64,000 nucleotides of DNA from Streptomyces griseus (GTDB lineage: Bacteria; Actinomycetota; Actinomycetes; Streptomycetales; Streptomycetaceae): NCBI RefSeq assembly GCF_900460065.1, contig NZ_UAVD01000002.1, positions 1-64,000 on the forward strand, given 5' to 3'. Shown here one piece after another: positions 42,019 to 49,888 of this stretch. The notes beneath the pieces are model-generated. The model was not told the DNA's origin and searched no databases. It was given only the letters and a program-made list of their open reading frames with translations. Each line of letters starts with the position of its first letter. Positions within the stretch are counted from its first letter, which is position 1. A program made the position numbers and the translations under genes.

Positions 42019-43413
42019 TCAGGTGCGCCTGAAGAACTCGACCTCGCCGACCGCGATCGGCCGCCCCTCGCCCTGGCCGGTGGCCTCCCGCAGCACCAGG
42101 CGGACGGAGACGACGTCGCTGATGCCCAGCCGTGTCTCCTGCTTGCCGGGCTTGTCGTTGAAGGTCACCGTCTTCCTGTGCACCTTGTCGTCCTTCGTGG
42201 TGACGATCAGCTCCGCCCGGGTCGGCCGCGCGCCCCGCCGGAACTCCTGCGGCTCCTTCGACACCCCGGTGTGCACGACGACGCCGACCAGCCGGAACGG
42301 CGCCGCGAACGAGGAGGTCAGCGACGCGCCGAGCGCGGGGGCGCCCCAGTACTTATTCGTCAGGCCGTCGGTCGCCGCGGTCGCCGGATGACCGGGAGCC
42401 GAGGCGCTGGCGGTCACTCCGGTGGGGCTGATCTCCGCCGTGCCGCCGAGCTTGTCGCGGACGTCCTCGTAGACGTAGCGCCCGAGCGGGAAGAACAGGA
42501 AGCCCGCCACCAGCAGCCCGGCCACGGCCAGGACGAGCAGCGTCCGCCGCAGCGCCCGGCCGGAACCGCCCCGCACCCGCCGGCGGAACGGCCACACGGT
42601 CCGCCACCACGGCAGGGCGGCCGGCTGTTCCCTGGCGTCGAGCGGAGCGGCGCACCGGCGGCAGAACCGCCGCCCCGGCAGGTTGGGCGTGCCGCAGGCC
42701 GGGCAGGGCGGGCCGTCCGGCGCCTCGTCCGCTTCCACCGGCCGCACGACCGGCCGCCGGGCCACGGGCCTGGCCGGCTGTACCGCCCCGATGGGGCCTT
42801 CTCCCTCGTCCCCGTCGGGCGCCCTCCCGGAAGCCGGTGCGGCGCCCGGTGCGGAATCCGGGATTCCGGGACGTACGGGCGCGGGCGTGGGCCGCACCGG
42901 ACCCACGGGCCCCGTCGTCGGCGCGGAGTTCGCCGGGGGCGCGGTGGGCCGCGGTGGCGCGGGCGCGGGTGGGGGAGCGGACCGGGGCGGCTCCGGCGGC
43001 TGTTCGGGGCGCGCGGGGGCGGGGCCCGCGGGCGGCGGGGTGCCCTCCGAGGGCACCGGCCCGGAGGGCACCGGTGTTTCGGGTGCGGGTGCGGGCGCCT
43101 GCGGGCCCGGGTGCGCTGCGGGCGGCGGAGGCGTCGACCGGCGCGTCGGCGGCCCGGCCGGCCCCGGTTCCGGTTCCGGTTCCGGTTCCGGTTCCGGGGT
43201 CGGGCGGGGCCCGGGCCCGGCCGCCACGGGAGCCTGGGCCGCGGCCGGTTCAGGGCCCGGCCCGGGCTCCGGCTCGGGCTCCGGCTCGGGCTCCGGAGCC
43301 GTCGCCCGCCTCGACCGCGCCGGCTGGGAGGACCAGCCCAGGTAGCCCCCGCAGTTGCCGCAGAAGTCGTCACTCTCGCCGTTGGCCGTACCGCACGCCG
43401 GGCACGAACGCAT
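42019..43413 (-). CDS. Zinc-ribbon, single-pass membrane protein with C-terminal discoidin-like domain (eCIS cluster)
   Basis: A 464-residue protein. An N-terminal zinc ribbon (CPAC...CGNC), a long Pro/Glu/Ala-rich disordered region with EPEPEP and GPGPEP repeats (about 30-225), a second zinc ribbon (CPACGTPN...CRRC, about 235-260), one transmembrane helix (TLLVLAVAGLLVAGFLFFP, about 295-315), then an outside domain of about 145 residues resembling F5/8-type or NADase-type glycan-binding modules (ATDGLTNKYWGAP, RLVGVVVHTGVSKEPQEF). Last gene of the minus-strand injection-system run, 4 bp after tail protein I. It could link the particle to the membrane or envelope, which is an inference. Confidence 0.72.
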   Translation of the reverse strand: MRSCPACGTANGESDDFCGNCGGYLGWSSQPARSRRATAPEPEPEPEPEPGPGPEPAAAQAPVAAGPGPRPTPEPEPEPEPEPGPAGPPTRRSTPPPPAAHPGPQAPAPAPETPVPSGPVPSEGTPPPAGPAPARPEQPPEPPRSAPPPAPAPPRPTAPPANSAPTTGPVGPVRPTPAPVRPGIPDSAPGAAPASGRAPDGDEGEGPIGAVQPARPVARRPVVRPVEADEAPDGPPCPACGTPNLPGRRFCRRCAAPLDAREQPAALPWWRTVWPFRRRVRGGSGRALRRTLLVLAVAGLLVAGFLFFPLGRYVYEDVRDKLGGTAEISPTGVTASASAPGHPATAATDGLTNKYWGAPALGASLTSSFAAPFRLVGVVVHTGVSKEPQEFRRGARPTRAELIVTTKDDKVHRKTVTFNDKPGKQETRLGISDVVSVRLVLREATGQGEGRPIAVGEVEFFRRT

Positions 43414-43417
43414 CACG

Positions 43418-43993
43418 TCAGCTTCCTGTCTGTTCGGGCTCGCCGGGCGGGCCCGGCAGGACCTCCACCCGGCAGGTGAGGTGGACGGGGCACGAGGCGG
43501 TCGCGACGTCCAGGACGCGGCGGGCGTCCACCGCGACGCCCTCGCGCACCGGCCAGACCCGGACGAGCAGTTCACCGGTCGGCGGCGGCGGGAGGGCCGC
43601 GCCCGGCTCGGCCGACCACGTGGCGCCCCCGCCGTCCCGGACGTCCGCGTGCACGTCGCAGACCAGCCGCAGCCGCTCGACGAGACCCCGCCGGGTGCCG
43701 CGCCACCGGTGCAGCTCCACGGCGCGCGCGACGACCGCTCGGCGCAGCTCCACCGGCCATGCCGGATCGGCCTCGACGCCCACCCAGGACGCCAGCCACG
43801 GCAGGAAGTCGGCCGGGGCCAGCGCCGGGTCGACGTAGGCGGGCAGGTTGTCCAGGGTGGACAGGACCGGGGCCAGCACCGTGTCCAGGCCCGCCGTGAA
43901 GCGCTGGGCCAGGTCGTCGTCCGCGTACAGGGCGGGCAGCAGTCCGCCGATCGGGTACCGGCTGGGCAGCCCGGGTATCGCGGCCCGTGTCAT
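43418..43993 (-). CDS. eCIS baseplate component, phage tail protein I-like (Afp12 type)
   Basis: A 191-residue protein of the P2 gpI/TIGR02242 family: LLPALYADDDLAQRFTAGLD, the conserved LPWLASWVGVE segment and VARAVELHRWRGTRRGLVERL. In tailed phages and eCIS this protein joins the baseplate wedge next to gpJ. Its ATG overlaps the gpJ stop by 4 bp. The C-terminal part is Pro/Gly-rich. Confidence 0.85.
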   Translation of the reverse strand: MTRAAIPGLPSRYPIGGLLPALYADDDLAQRFTAGLDTVLAPVLSTLDNLPAYVDPALAPADFLPWLASWVGVEADPAWPVELRRAVVARAVELHRWRGTRRGLVERLRLVCDVHADVRDGGGATWSAEPGAALPPPPTGELLVRVWPVREGVAVDARRVLDVATASCPVHLTCRVEVLPGPPGEPEQTGS

Positions 43994-45951
43994 ACGCCCC
44001 CACCGGCCCCGTTCGCGGTGACCACCACCTGGTGCTGGTGCGAGAAGACCAACGCCCCCGGCGCCACGTCGACATGGTCCACCGCCGCCCCGCGCCGCCC
44101 GGTGATCGGGTCCGCCGGGAACAGCCGCACGTCCTCCACCAGACCGGCCCCCTCCACGCCCTGGAGCACGGCGAAGACCTCCCCGTACTGCACGGGCCTG
44201 CCGAACGGCCACCCCCGGCCGTCCGCCCCGCCGCGCAACGGGTCGAGGTGCCGGAACAGCGCCTCCAAGGCCTCCGCCCGGACCCGGTCCACATCGCCGG
44301 GCGCCGCCACCAGCCGGGCGACGACCGTGACGCCCTGGTAGGCGGGCGGTTCCACGACCAGCCGGGTGCCGACCAGCCGCCGTTCGTCGAGCCGCCCGGT
44401 GACCGCCGCGAGCACCTGGTCCGAGGGGATCAGCTGCTCGAACCGCAGCCGGCCGTCCTCGTCGGCGACCGCGTCGGGCACCACCAGCACCCGTACCGCC
44501 CCGGCCTCGCCCGCCACGGCCGGCAGGCACCGCACCCGGCGCAGCGACGGCGCGGCCTCCCGGGCGATGACCTCGTAGTCCTCGGCGGTCACGGCCCGCT
44601 CCTGCACCCGCAGGATGTTGGGCGCGCGGACCTTCGCGTTCTCCACGGTCTCCCCGTCGACGCCGCCGGTCGCCGCCTCGCGGTTGTTCACGCCCGCGAC
44701 GTACGGCACCGAACTGCGCAGCACGGAGATCGCGCCCCGGGCGACGTTCCCCGCCGCGCCGCCGCCCGTCCGGCAGCGCGGAACACGCAGCCGGGCGCCC
44801 TTCTCCGGCACCGCGCCGTACGCGCGCATCGTGCCGTCCGGCTCCCGTACCTCCGGCGGGAACGCGAACTCCCCGGCGACGGCGTCGATCCGGACGTGCC
44901 GGTCACCGGGGCCGGACGCGCCGAAGTGCTCGACCGGGGTCCACACCTGCCAGCCCTCCTCCGTCGACACCTGGACGACGGGCGGCTCCCCGTCCAGCAG
45001 CAACGGCGCCCGGCTCACCGTGAACCGCTGCCCGGCCACGCCCTCGGACACCCCGAGGGGAACGTCCAGGACGGTCTCCGCGTGCTCCGCGGAGGCCGTG
45101 CCGCCGACCGTGAACACCTCGGCCTCCCGGATCGTCGGCGACTCCGAGTAGAACGGCTGACCCGGCTCCGGGGCGGTGACCCGGCAGCGCAGCCACCCCG
45201 CCCGGGTCCCCGCCACGACGGACGCGGTGTGTCCGGCCGGGACGAACACGACGACCTCACCGGGCCTGTTCAGCCCGCCGGTGCTGTCGGTGCCGGTCAC
45301 ACACGTCACCCAGCGGGCCCCGTCCCACGCCTCCCACACCAGCGGCGGCTGACGCGGGTCGACGCCCACGCCCTCCACCCGGCTGTCGAGGCGGACGGCG
45401 ACGATGCACCGGGGCACGGCCGTCGGCAGCCCGAACAGCAGGGCGTCGCCGGGCTCCGGCCGGGCCTGGAAGCACGGGATGTCCTTGCCCGCGCCGAGCG
45501 GCCCCGTCCGGTCCGTCTGCTCGCCGGACACCGGCGCGGTGACCAGCCGGACCAGCGAACTCGGCACGATCGGCAGGTCGTCGGAGGTGGAGAACACCAC
45601 CGGTTCATCGGCCTCGCCCCGCGCGGTCGCGACCTCGGTGCCCGCGAGGAGGTGCACGGTCTCGGGCTGCGGCGCGGACAGCCAGAAGTCGATCTCGGCC
45701 CGCGCCACGGCGGGCGGGAACAGGGTCACGCCCAGCAGGTCGAGGAAGGCCGCGTAGTTCTTGTCCGGCACCCGGTTCAGCCGGTACAGCAACTGGTCCA
45801 CCAGATAGGCGAAGGTCTCGATCAGCGTGACCCCGGGGTCCGACACGTTGTGGTCGGTCCACTCGGGGGAACGCTGTTGGACGTACCGCTTGGCCTCGTC
45901 CACGAGCTGCTGGAACCGACGGTCGTCCAGATTGGGCGAAGGCAGGGCCAT
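43990..45951 (-). CDS. eCIS baseplate assembly protein J (Afp11 type)
   Basis: A 653-residue baseplate wedge protein related to phage P2 gpJ/T4 gp6 (TIGR02243, putative baseplate assembly protein). The N-terminus is diagnostic: RSPEWTDHNVSDPGVTLIE, then LVDQLLYRLNRVPDKNY. Also typical are VPYVAGVNNREAATGGVDGE and ERAVTAEDYEVIAREAAP. It forms wedge arms that open during contraction. ATG at 45951 shares its A with the TGA of the gp25 gene; tight coupling on both sides. Confidence 0.9.
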   Translation of the reverse strand: MALPSPNLDDRRFQQLVDEAKRYVQQRSPEWTDHNVSDPGVTLIETFAYLVDQLLYRLNRVPDKNYAAFLDLLGVTLFPPAVARAEIDFWLSAPQPETVHLLAGTEVATARGEADEPVVFSTSDDLPIVPSSLVRLVTAPVSGEQTDRTGPLGAGKDIPCFQARPEPGDALLFGLPTAVPRCIVAVRLDSRVEGVGVDPRQPPLVWEAWDGARWVTCVTGTDSTGGLNRPGEVVVFVPAGHTASVVAGTRAGWLRCRVTAPEPGQPFYSESPTIREAEVFTVGGTASAEHAETVLDVPLGVSEGVAGQRFTVSRAPLLLDGEPPVVQVSTEEGWQVWTPVEHFGASGPGDRHVRIDAVAGEFAFPPEVREPDGTMRAYGAVPEKGARLRVPRCRTGGGAAGNVARGAISVLRSSVPYVAGVNNREAATGGVDGETVENAKVRAPNILRVQERAVTAEDYEVIAREAAPSLRRVRCLPAVAGEAGAVRVLVVPDAVADEDGRLRFEQLIPSDQVLAAVTGRLDERRLVGTRLVVEPPAYQGVTVVARLVAAPGDVDRVRAEALEALFRHLDPLRGGADGRGWPFGRPVQYGEVFAVLQGVEGAGLVEDVRLFPADPITGRRGAAVDHVDVAPGALVFSHQHQVVVTANGAGGGV

Positions 45952-46400
45952 CAGCGCACTCCCGCTTCCCGGGCCGCCCCGGAGGGGCCCTCGGCCGAGC
46001 CCTCCGACGACGGGATCGTGTAGAAGGGGAAGACGAGGTTGCGCAGGTCGTTGGTGGCCCGCACGGTGTAGCGCACGTCGATGTAGAGCGTGCCCTCCTC
46101 GATGGCGTCGAACGCGATCACCACGTCCGTCACCTCGATGCGCGGCTCCCACCGCTCCAGCGAGGTGCGGACCTCCTGGGCGATCCGTCCGGCCGTCGCC
46201 CCGTCGCCGGGCGCGAACACGTAGTCGTGGATCCCGCAGCCGAACTCCGGGCGCATCGGCCGCTCGCCCGGCGCGGTGCCGAGGATCAGGCCGATCGCCT
46301 CCTCGATCTCCCGGTCCCGCTCGACCAGCGCGATCCCGCCCGTCGGCCCGACCCGCAGCGGGAAGCCCCAGCCGCGCCCGATGAATCCGCCGCCGTTCAC
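45951..46400 (-). CDS. eCIS baseplate wedge protein, gp25/GPW family (Afp9 type)
   Basis: A 149-residue lysozyme-fold wedge protein as in T4 gp25: GRGWGFPLRVGPTGGIALVE, the conserved RPMRPEFGCGIHDYVFAP and EVRTSLERWEPRIEVTDV. It triggers sheath assembly and holds the sheath to the baseplate. GTG start at 46400 overlaps the PAAR stop (GTGA). Confidence 0.92.
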   Translation of the reverse strand: MNGGGFIGRGWGFPLRVGPTGGIALVERDREIEEAIGLILGTAPGERPMRPEFGCGIHDYVFAPGDGATAGRIAQEVRTSLERWEPRIEVTDVVIAFDAIEEGTLYIDVRYTVRATNDLRNLVFPFYTIPSSEGSAEGPSGAAREAGVR

Positions 46401-46714
46401 ATCGGGCCCCCGATCAGGACGTTCAGCGCACCGCTGATGATGGGCGCGCCGCAGCTGGTGTTGTCCCGCATCCGGGCGGCGGGCAGCCCGCCGATCAGCA
46501 CCTGGCCGGTGAGCGCGGCGGCCGGGTTGGGCATGATCACGTTGCCCGGCCCGAGCGCGGCGTGCGGAGGGACGACGCACACGTGGAGGCTCCCGGTGAC
46601 GGCCGCGGGACGGCCGCCGATGAGCACGGTGGCCACAGCCACCGCACCCGGGGGCGGGGTGCCGATGAGACCGCCGTGGGCGGTGCTGTCGCCCGTGCGG
46701 GCTGCGGGGGGCAT
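46397..46714 (-). CDS. PAAR-domain spike tip protein (Afp10 type)
   Basis: A 105-residue PAAR protein: TGDSTAHGGLIGTPPPGAV, then VLIGGRPAAVTGSLHVC and VLIGGLPAARMRDNTSCG. The His/Cys residues bind the metal at the apex of the beta-helical cone that caps the VgrG spike. Small with no extension, so no effector is fused here. AAGGAG 10 nt before the ATG. Confidence 0.93.
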   Translation of the reverse strand: MPPAARTGDSTAHGGLIGTPPPGAVAVATVLIGGRPAAVTGSLHVCVVPPHAALGPGNVIMPNPAAALTGQVLIGGLPAARMRDNTSCGAPIISGALNVLIGGPM

Positions 46715-46819
46715 GGCCGGGGTTCTCCTTGCTGTGAAAGGGACTTCGGAAGCGGGGGCGGAAGCGGAAGCGGGAGTGGAGACGAAGGGGCGAGCGGGGG
46801 AGGCCGTGGGGAGGGCGGG

Positions 46820-48601
46820 TCAGTTGATCTTGATGAGCTTGGCCTTGAGGACCGCGAGCAGCCCGCCGTCGACCGTGACCCCCGTCCTGCCGTTGACGGT
46901 CACCGAGCGGCCCGTGATGTTCACGTCCCCGGTGGGCCCCGCGTCGAGTGTGATGCCCGACGCGGACAGCGTCACCGAGCTGAGGTCCCGGGTGCCGCCG
47001 CGGGCCTTCACCGTCAGGGTGATCTCGCCCTTCTTCTCGTCCAGCAGCACGTCGAGCCGCTTGTCACCGCTGGCGATGCGCACCCCGGACGGGCCGCGCG
47101 GGGCGTCGAGCAGCTCCAGCCGGTTGCCCGAACGGGACACCAGGGAACGGCGGTTGACCTTTCCGCTCGTCGGATCGACCAGCGGCACGTCGTGCGGCGA
47201 GGGCTTGTCGACCCCGTTGTAGAGGCCGCCGAGCACATACGGGCTGTCCAGCAGCCCCTGCTCGAACCCGACCAGCACCTCGTCGTTGACCTCGGGGCTG
47301 AAGACCCCGCCGCCGCCCTGGCCGCCCCACTGCACCGTACGGACCCAGTCGGTGACGTATGTGTCGTCGAGCCACGGGAACTTCAGCCGCACCCAGCCGC
47401 GTTGGCCCCGGCCCTCCTCGCGGATGTCGGTGACCACCCCGATCGCCAGGCCCGGCATGCGCGGGCCGCGCGCGGGGGCGTTGCCGCCGGAGGCCAGACC
47501 GGAGAGGGACCGGTCGGGCGAGGCGCTGACGATCACCGTCGTGCGGTAGCCGGTGTCCGGTTCGAGGACGTGGTGCGCGGCGGTCGCGGTGTAGCGGCCG
47601 GAGAACGCGGGCCCCACGTTGCCGAGGGCGACCGGGGCGCCCGCCCGCAGCTGGGGGTTCCCGTAGGCGACCGCCTCGATCTCCCCGAAGCCCGCGCTGA
47701 CCGACGCCGCGAGCGCACCGGCCACGGCGCGGGTCTCCGCCTGGGTGCGGTACGGGGTGTCGGCGATGGTGGTCAGGGAGCCCGAGCCGAACATCCTGGC
47801 CGCCGTCGACGGGCTCATCCCCGGAGTGACGGTGTCGCTGCGGACGGACTGCTGCCGGGCCACCAGCCGGGTCTTGGTGTCGACGTTCCAGCCGCGCACC
47901 TCGACGCTGTCGGCCCCGTCCGCCCCGGTCAGCACCGCGCGCAGGGCCAGCAGGTTGTTCCCGTACTCCAGGACCATCGGGTCCTTCGCGGCGGAGGTCG
48001 AGGGCGAGGGGGCCGAGGAGGCGGGGTCCGGCTTGGTGAACTGGAGCCGCCCCCGGTCGTCCACCCGCACGGTGGCCCCGCTCTCGGCCGCGAGGTGCTG
48101 GAGGAACTCCCAGTCCGACACGTTCGGCTGGGTCACCTGCTTGTACGTGACCGGTGCGGCCTCGATCCGCCCGCAGGCCAGGCCCGCTCCGGCGGCGACC
48201 TTGCGGACGATGTCCGCCGTCTTCATGTTCCGGTACGCCATGACCTTCCGGCCGCGCTGGAGTCGGTGCGCCTTGGAGAACGCCCGTACGACGGTGAACG
48301 ATCCCGTGGTGTCGGTGTCCAGCTCGACCGCCGTGACCTCCCCGGTGAACAGCCGCTCGGGCGCCCGGTCCCGCGCGGTGACGACCGAGATCTTCAGCGG
48401 GGTGCCCATGCCGATGCCGGTCGCGGTGAGGAAGGTGTGGTCGGGGTCCCGGTACATCAGTACGGCGGTGTCCGGCAGGCCCACGTTCTCGTCGACCACA
48501 CAGCTCACCAGCTGGGTGGCCCAGGCGGGAGGCAGCGCGGCGGGCGCCTCGACGATCGGGTCGGCGGCGAAGGAGCGGCCGGTGGCTTCCTTGCCGCTCA
48601 T
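46820..48601 (-). CDS. VgrG-like central spike protein (Afp8 type)
   Basis: A 593-residue spike. An N-terminal gp27-like hub (LTATGIGMGTPLKISVV, FTGEVTAVELDTDT, SDWEFLQHLAAESGATVRVDD), a gp5-type OB fold (AIGVVTDIREEGRGQRGWVRLKFPWL, cut: GQRGWVRLKFPWLDDTYVT) and a C-terminal triple-stranded beta-helix region with short repeats (SVTLSASGITLDAG, NITGRSVTVNG). The trimer pierces the target membrane. The ATG overlaps the LysM gene stop by 4 bp. Confidence 0.92.
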   Translation of the reverse strand: MSGKEATGRSFAADPIVEAPAALPPAWATQLVSCVVDENVGLPDTAVLMYRDPDHTFLTATGIGMGTPLKISVVTARDRAPERLFTGEVTAVELDTDTTGSFTVVRAFSKAHRLQRGRKVMAYRNMKTADIVRKVAAGAGLACGRIEAAPVTYKQVTQPNVSDWEFLQHLAAESGATVRVDDRGRLQFTKPDPASSAPSPSTSAAKDPMVLEYGNNLLALRAVLTGADGADSVEVRGWNVDTKTRLVARQQSVRSDTVTPGMSPSTAARMFGSGSLTTIADTPYRTQAETRAVAGALAASVSAGFGEIEAVAYGNPQLRAGAPVALGNVGPAFSGRYTATAAHHVLEPDTGYRTTVIVSASPDRSLSGLASGGNAPARGPRMPGLAIGVVTDIREEGRGQRGWVRLKFPWLDDTYVTDWVRTVQWGGQGGGGVFSPEVNDEVLVGFEQGLLDSPYVLGGLYNGVDKPSPHDVPLVDPTSGKVNRRSLVSRSGNRLELLDAPRGPSGVRIASGDKRLDVLLDEKKGEITLTVKARGGTRDLSSVTLSASGITLDAGPTGDVNITGRSVTVNGRTGVTVDGGLLAVLKAKLIKIN

Positions 48602-49320
48602 CGGTTCTCCTCCGTGAGGTGGTCCGCCCGCCCGGGCACCAGGAGCTCCTGGCCGGGCGTCAACCGCATCGGGTCGTCGATGTCGTTGGCGTGCGCGATG
48701 GTCCGCCAGGCGGTGGCGTCGCCGTACTCCCGCCAGGCCAGCAGCGGCAGGCTGTCCCCGGCCACGACCCGGTGCGTGCGCCGCGCCTCCTTCGAACCCG
48801 AGGTGGGGTTCTGGCCGGCCGGGCCGATGCTCGCCTCCTCGATCGACAGGGAGCAGGTGGCCCGCAGCGGCTTTCCGTCGACGTCGAACAGGGTGTAGGA
48901 GACCGAGAGGTTGGAGAGCACCCCGTCGAACGAGGTCGTCTTGGACGTCCCCCAGTCGAAGCGCACCCAGGGGCTGGCGGGCGTCTTGCGGGCCAGGCTC
49001 TTGGGGGTGGGGACGCACGCGGTCATCAACTGCTCCACCGCCTTCTCCACAGAGTTGTCGTGGGTGGCGGTGGCGTCCAGGAAGACCTCCAGCGACAGGG
49101 ACCGGGGCCCGCTGCCGACGAACTCGGGCAGCGCGGACTGCCCGGCCATCCGGGACGGAGTGCGCCGCCACTCGGTGGTCTTGCTCAGCGACAGCTTCGA
49201 CGGGTTGAACTGCAACGTGAGACGGGCGAGCGCCCCGCCGGGCTTGGCGCCGACCGTCGACGGCGGCTCCATGATGGTCAGCTGTGCGCGAGCGCGGCTC
49301 GCGCGGAGAGCGGGTGACAT
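48598..49320 (-). CDS. LysM-containing tube-baseplate adaptor (Afp7 type)
   Basis: A 240-residue protein. An N-terminal CIS tube-initiator-like beta domain (LTLQFNPSKLSLSKTTEW; RSLSLEVFLDATATHDNSVE) and a C-terminal LysM module (THRVVAGDSLPLLAWREYGD ... TPGQELLVP). In T4 (gp53/gp54) and eCIS (Afp7) this family sits between spike and tube. ATG with GGAGGAA 5 nt upstream; 4-bp overlap with the VgrG gene. Confidence 0.9.
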   Translation of the reverse strand: MSPALRASRARAQLTIMEPPSTVGAKPGGALARLTLQFNPSKLSLSKTTEWRRTPSRMAGQSALPEFVGSGPRSLSLEVFLDATATHDNSVEKAVEQLMTACVPTPKSLARKTPASPWVRFDWGTSKTTSFDGVLSNLSVSYTLFDVDGKPLRATCSLSIEEASIGPAGQNPTSGSKEARRTHRVVAGDSLPLLAWREYGDATAWRTIAHANDIDDPMRLTPGQELLVPGRADHLTEENR

Positions 49321-49378
49321 TGCGTTCCTCCTTCCTTCGTCCGGTTCCTGGCGGATGCGTGGGCGCCGTCGGCGGCGG

Positions 49379-49804
49379 TCACGAGGGTTCCAGGCCCTCG
49401 TGCGCGATCTCCAGCGTCTCGATCGCCGCCTCGGAGCTGGCCGGGTCGAAGGAGGGCCCCTGCCAGCGCACCGGCACGATGCCGTGCACCTGCCAGCTGA
49501 TGATCCGGCTGAGGTCGGGGCGCAGCGCCACGATCTCGCCGTCCTTGGGCTCCACCCGCCGGATCGTCTCGTTCAGCCACCGCGCGATCTTCATCGTGTC
49601 GGCGGTCACGGGACGGGTCAGCGTGATGTTCGTCCAGGTGATCCGCCCCGGCAGCTGCCAGGTGAACCCGTTGTTGCCGCCCTCGGCGTACGTCTCCATC
49701 TCCACCTCCGCGCCCAGGCCGGAGCAGGTGTGGAACGCGCCCAGGTCGCTGCCGCCGATCGCGAGCTTGAAGAACACGCTCGTCGCGAAGATGTTGTCCG
49801 TCAT
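49379..49804 (-). CDS. Tube initiator/second tube protein (Afp5 type)
   Basis: A 141-residue phage tail tube-fold protein (T4 gp19-like): FFKLAIGGSDLGAFHTCSGL, VEMETYAEGGNNGFTWQLPG and the C-terminal IETLEIAHEGLEP beta hairpin. It differs from the main tube protein at 53752 and, being next to the LysM adaptor, is best placed as the first tube ring on the baseplate. Confidence 0.88.
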   Translation of the reverse strand: MTDNIFATSVFFKLAIGGSDLGAFHTCSGLGAEVEMETYAEGGNNGFTWQLPGRITWTNITLTRPVTADTMKIARWLNETIRRVEPKDGEIVALRPDLSRIISWQVHGIVPVRWQGPSFDPASSEAAIETLEIAHEGLEPS

Positions 49805-49888
49805 GCGTCTCTCGTCTTCTCTGCTGTCTCACGTACGGGGCGTGCTGGTGTGCGGGGCGTCGCGCGGGCGGGCCGGGTCGGCGGCCCG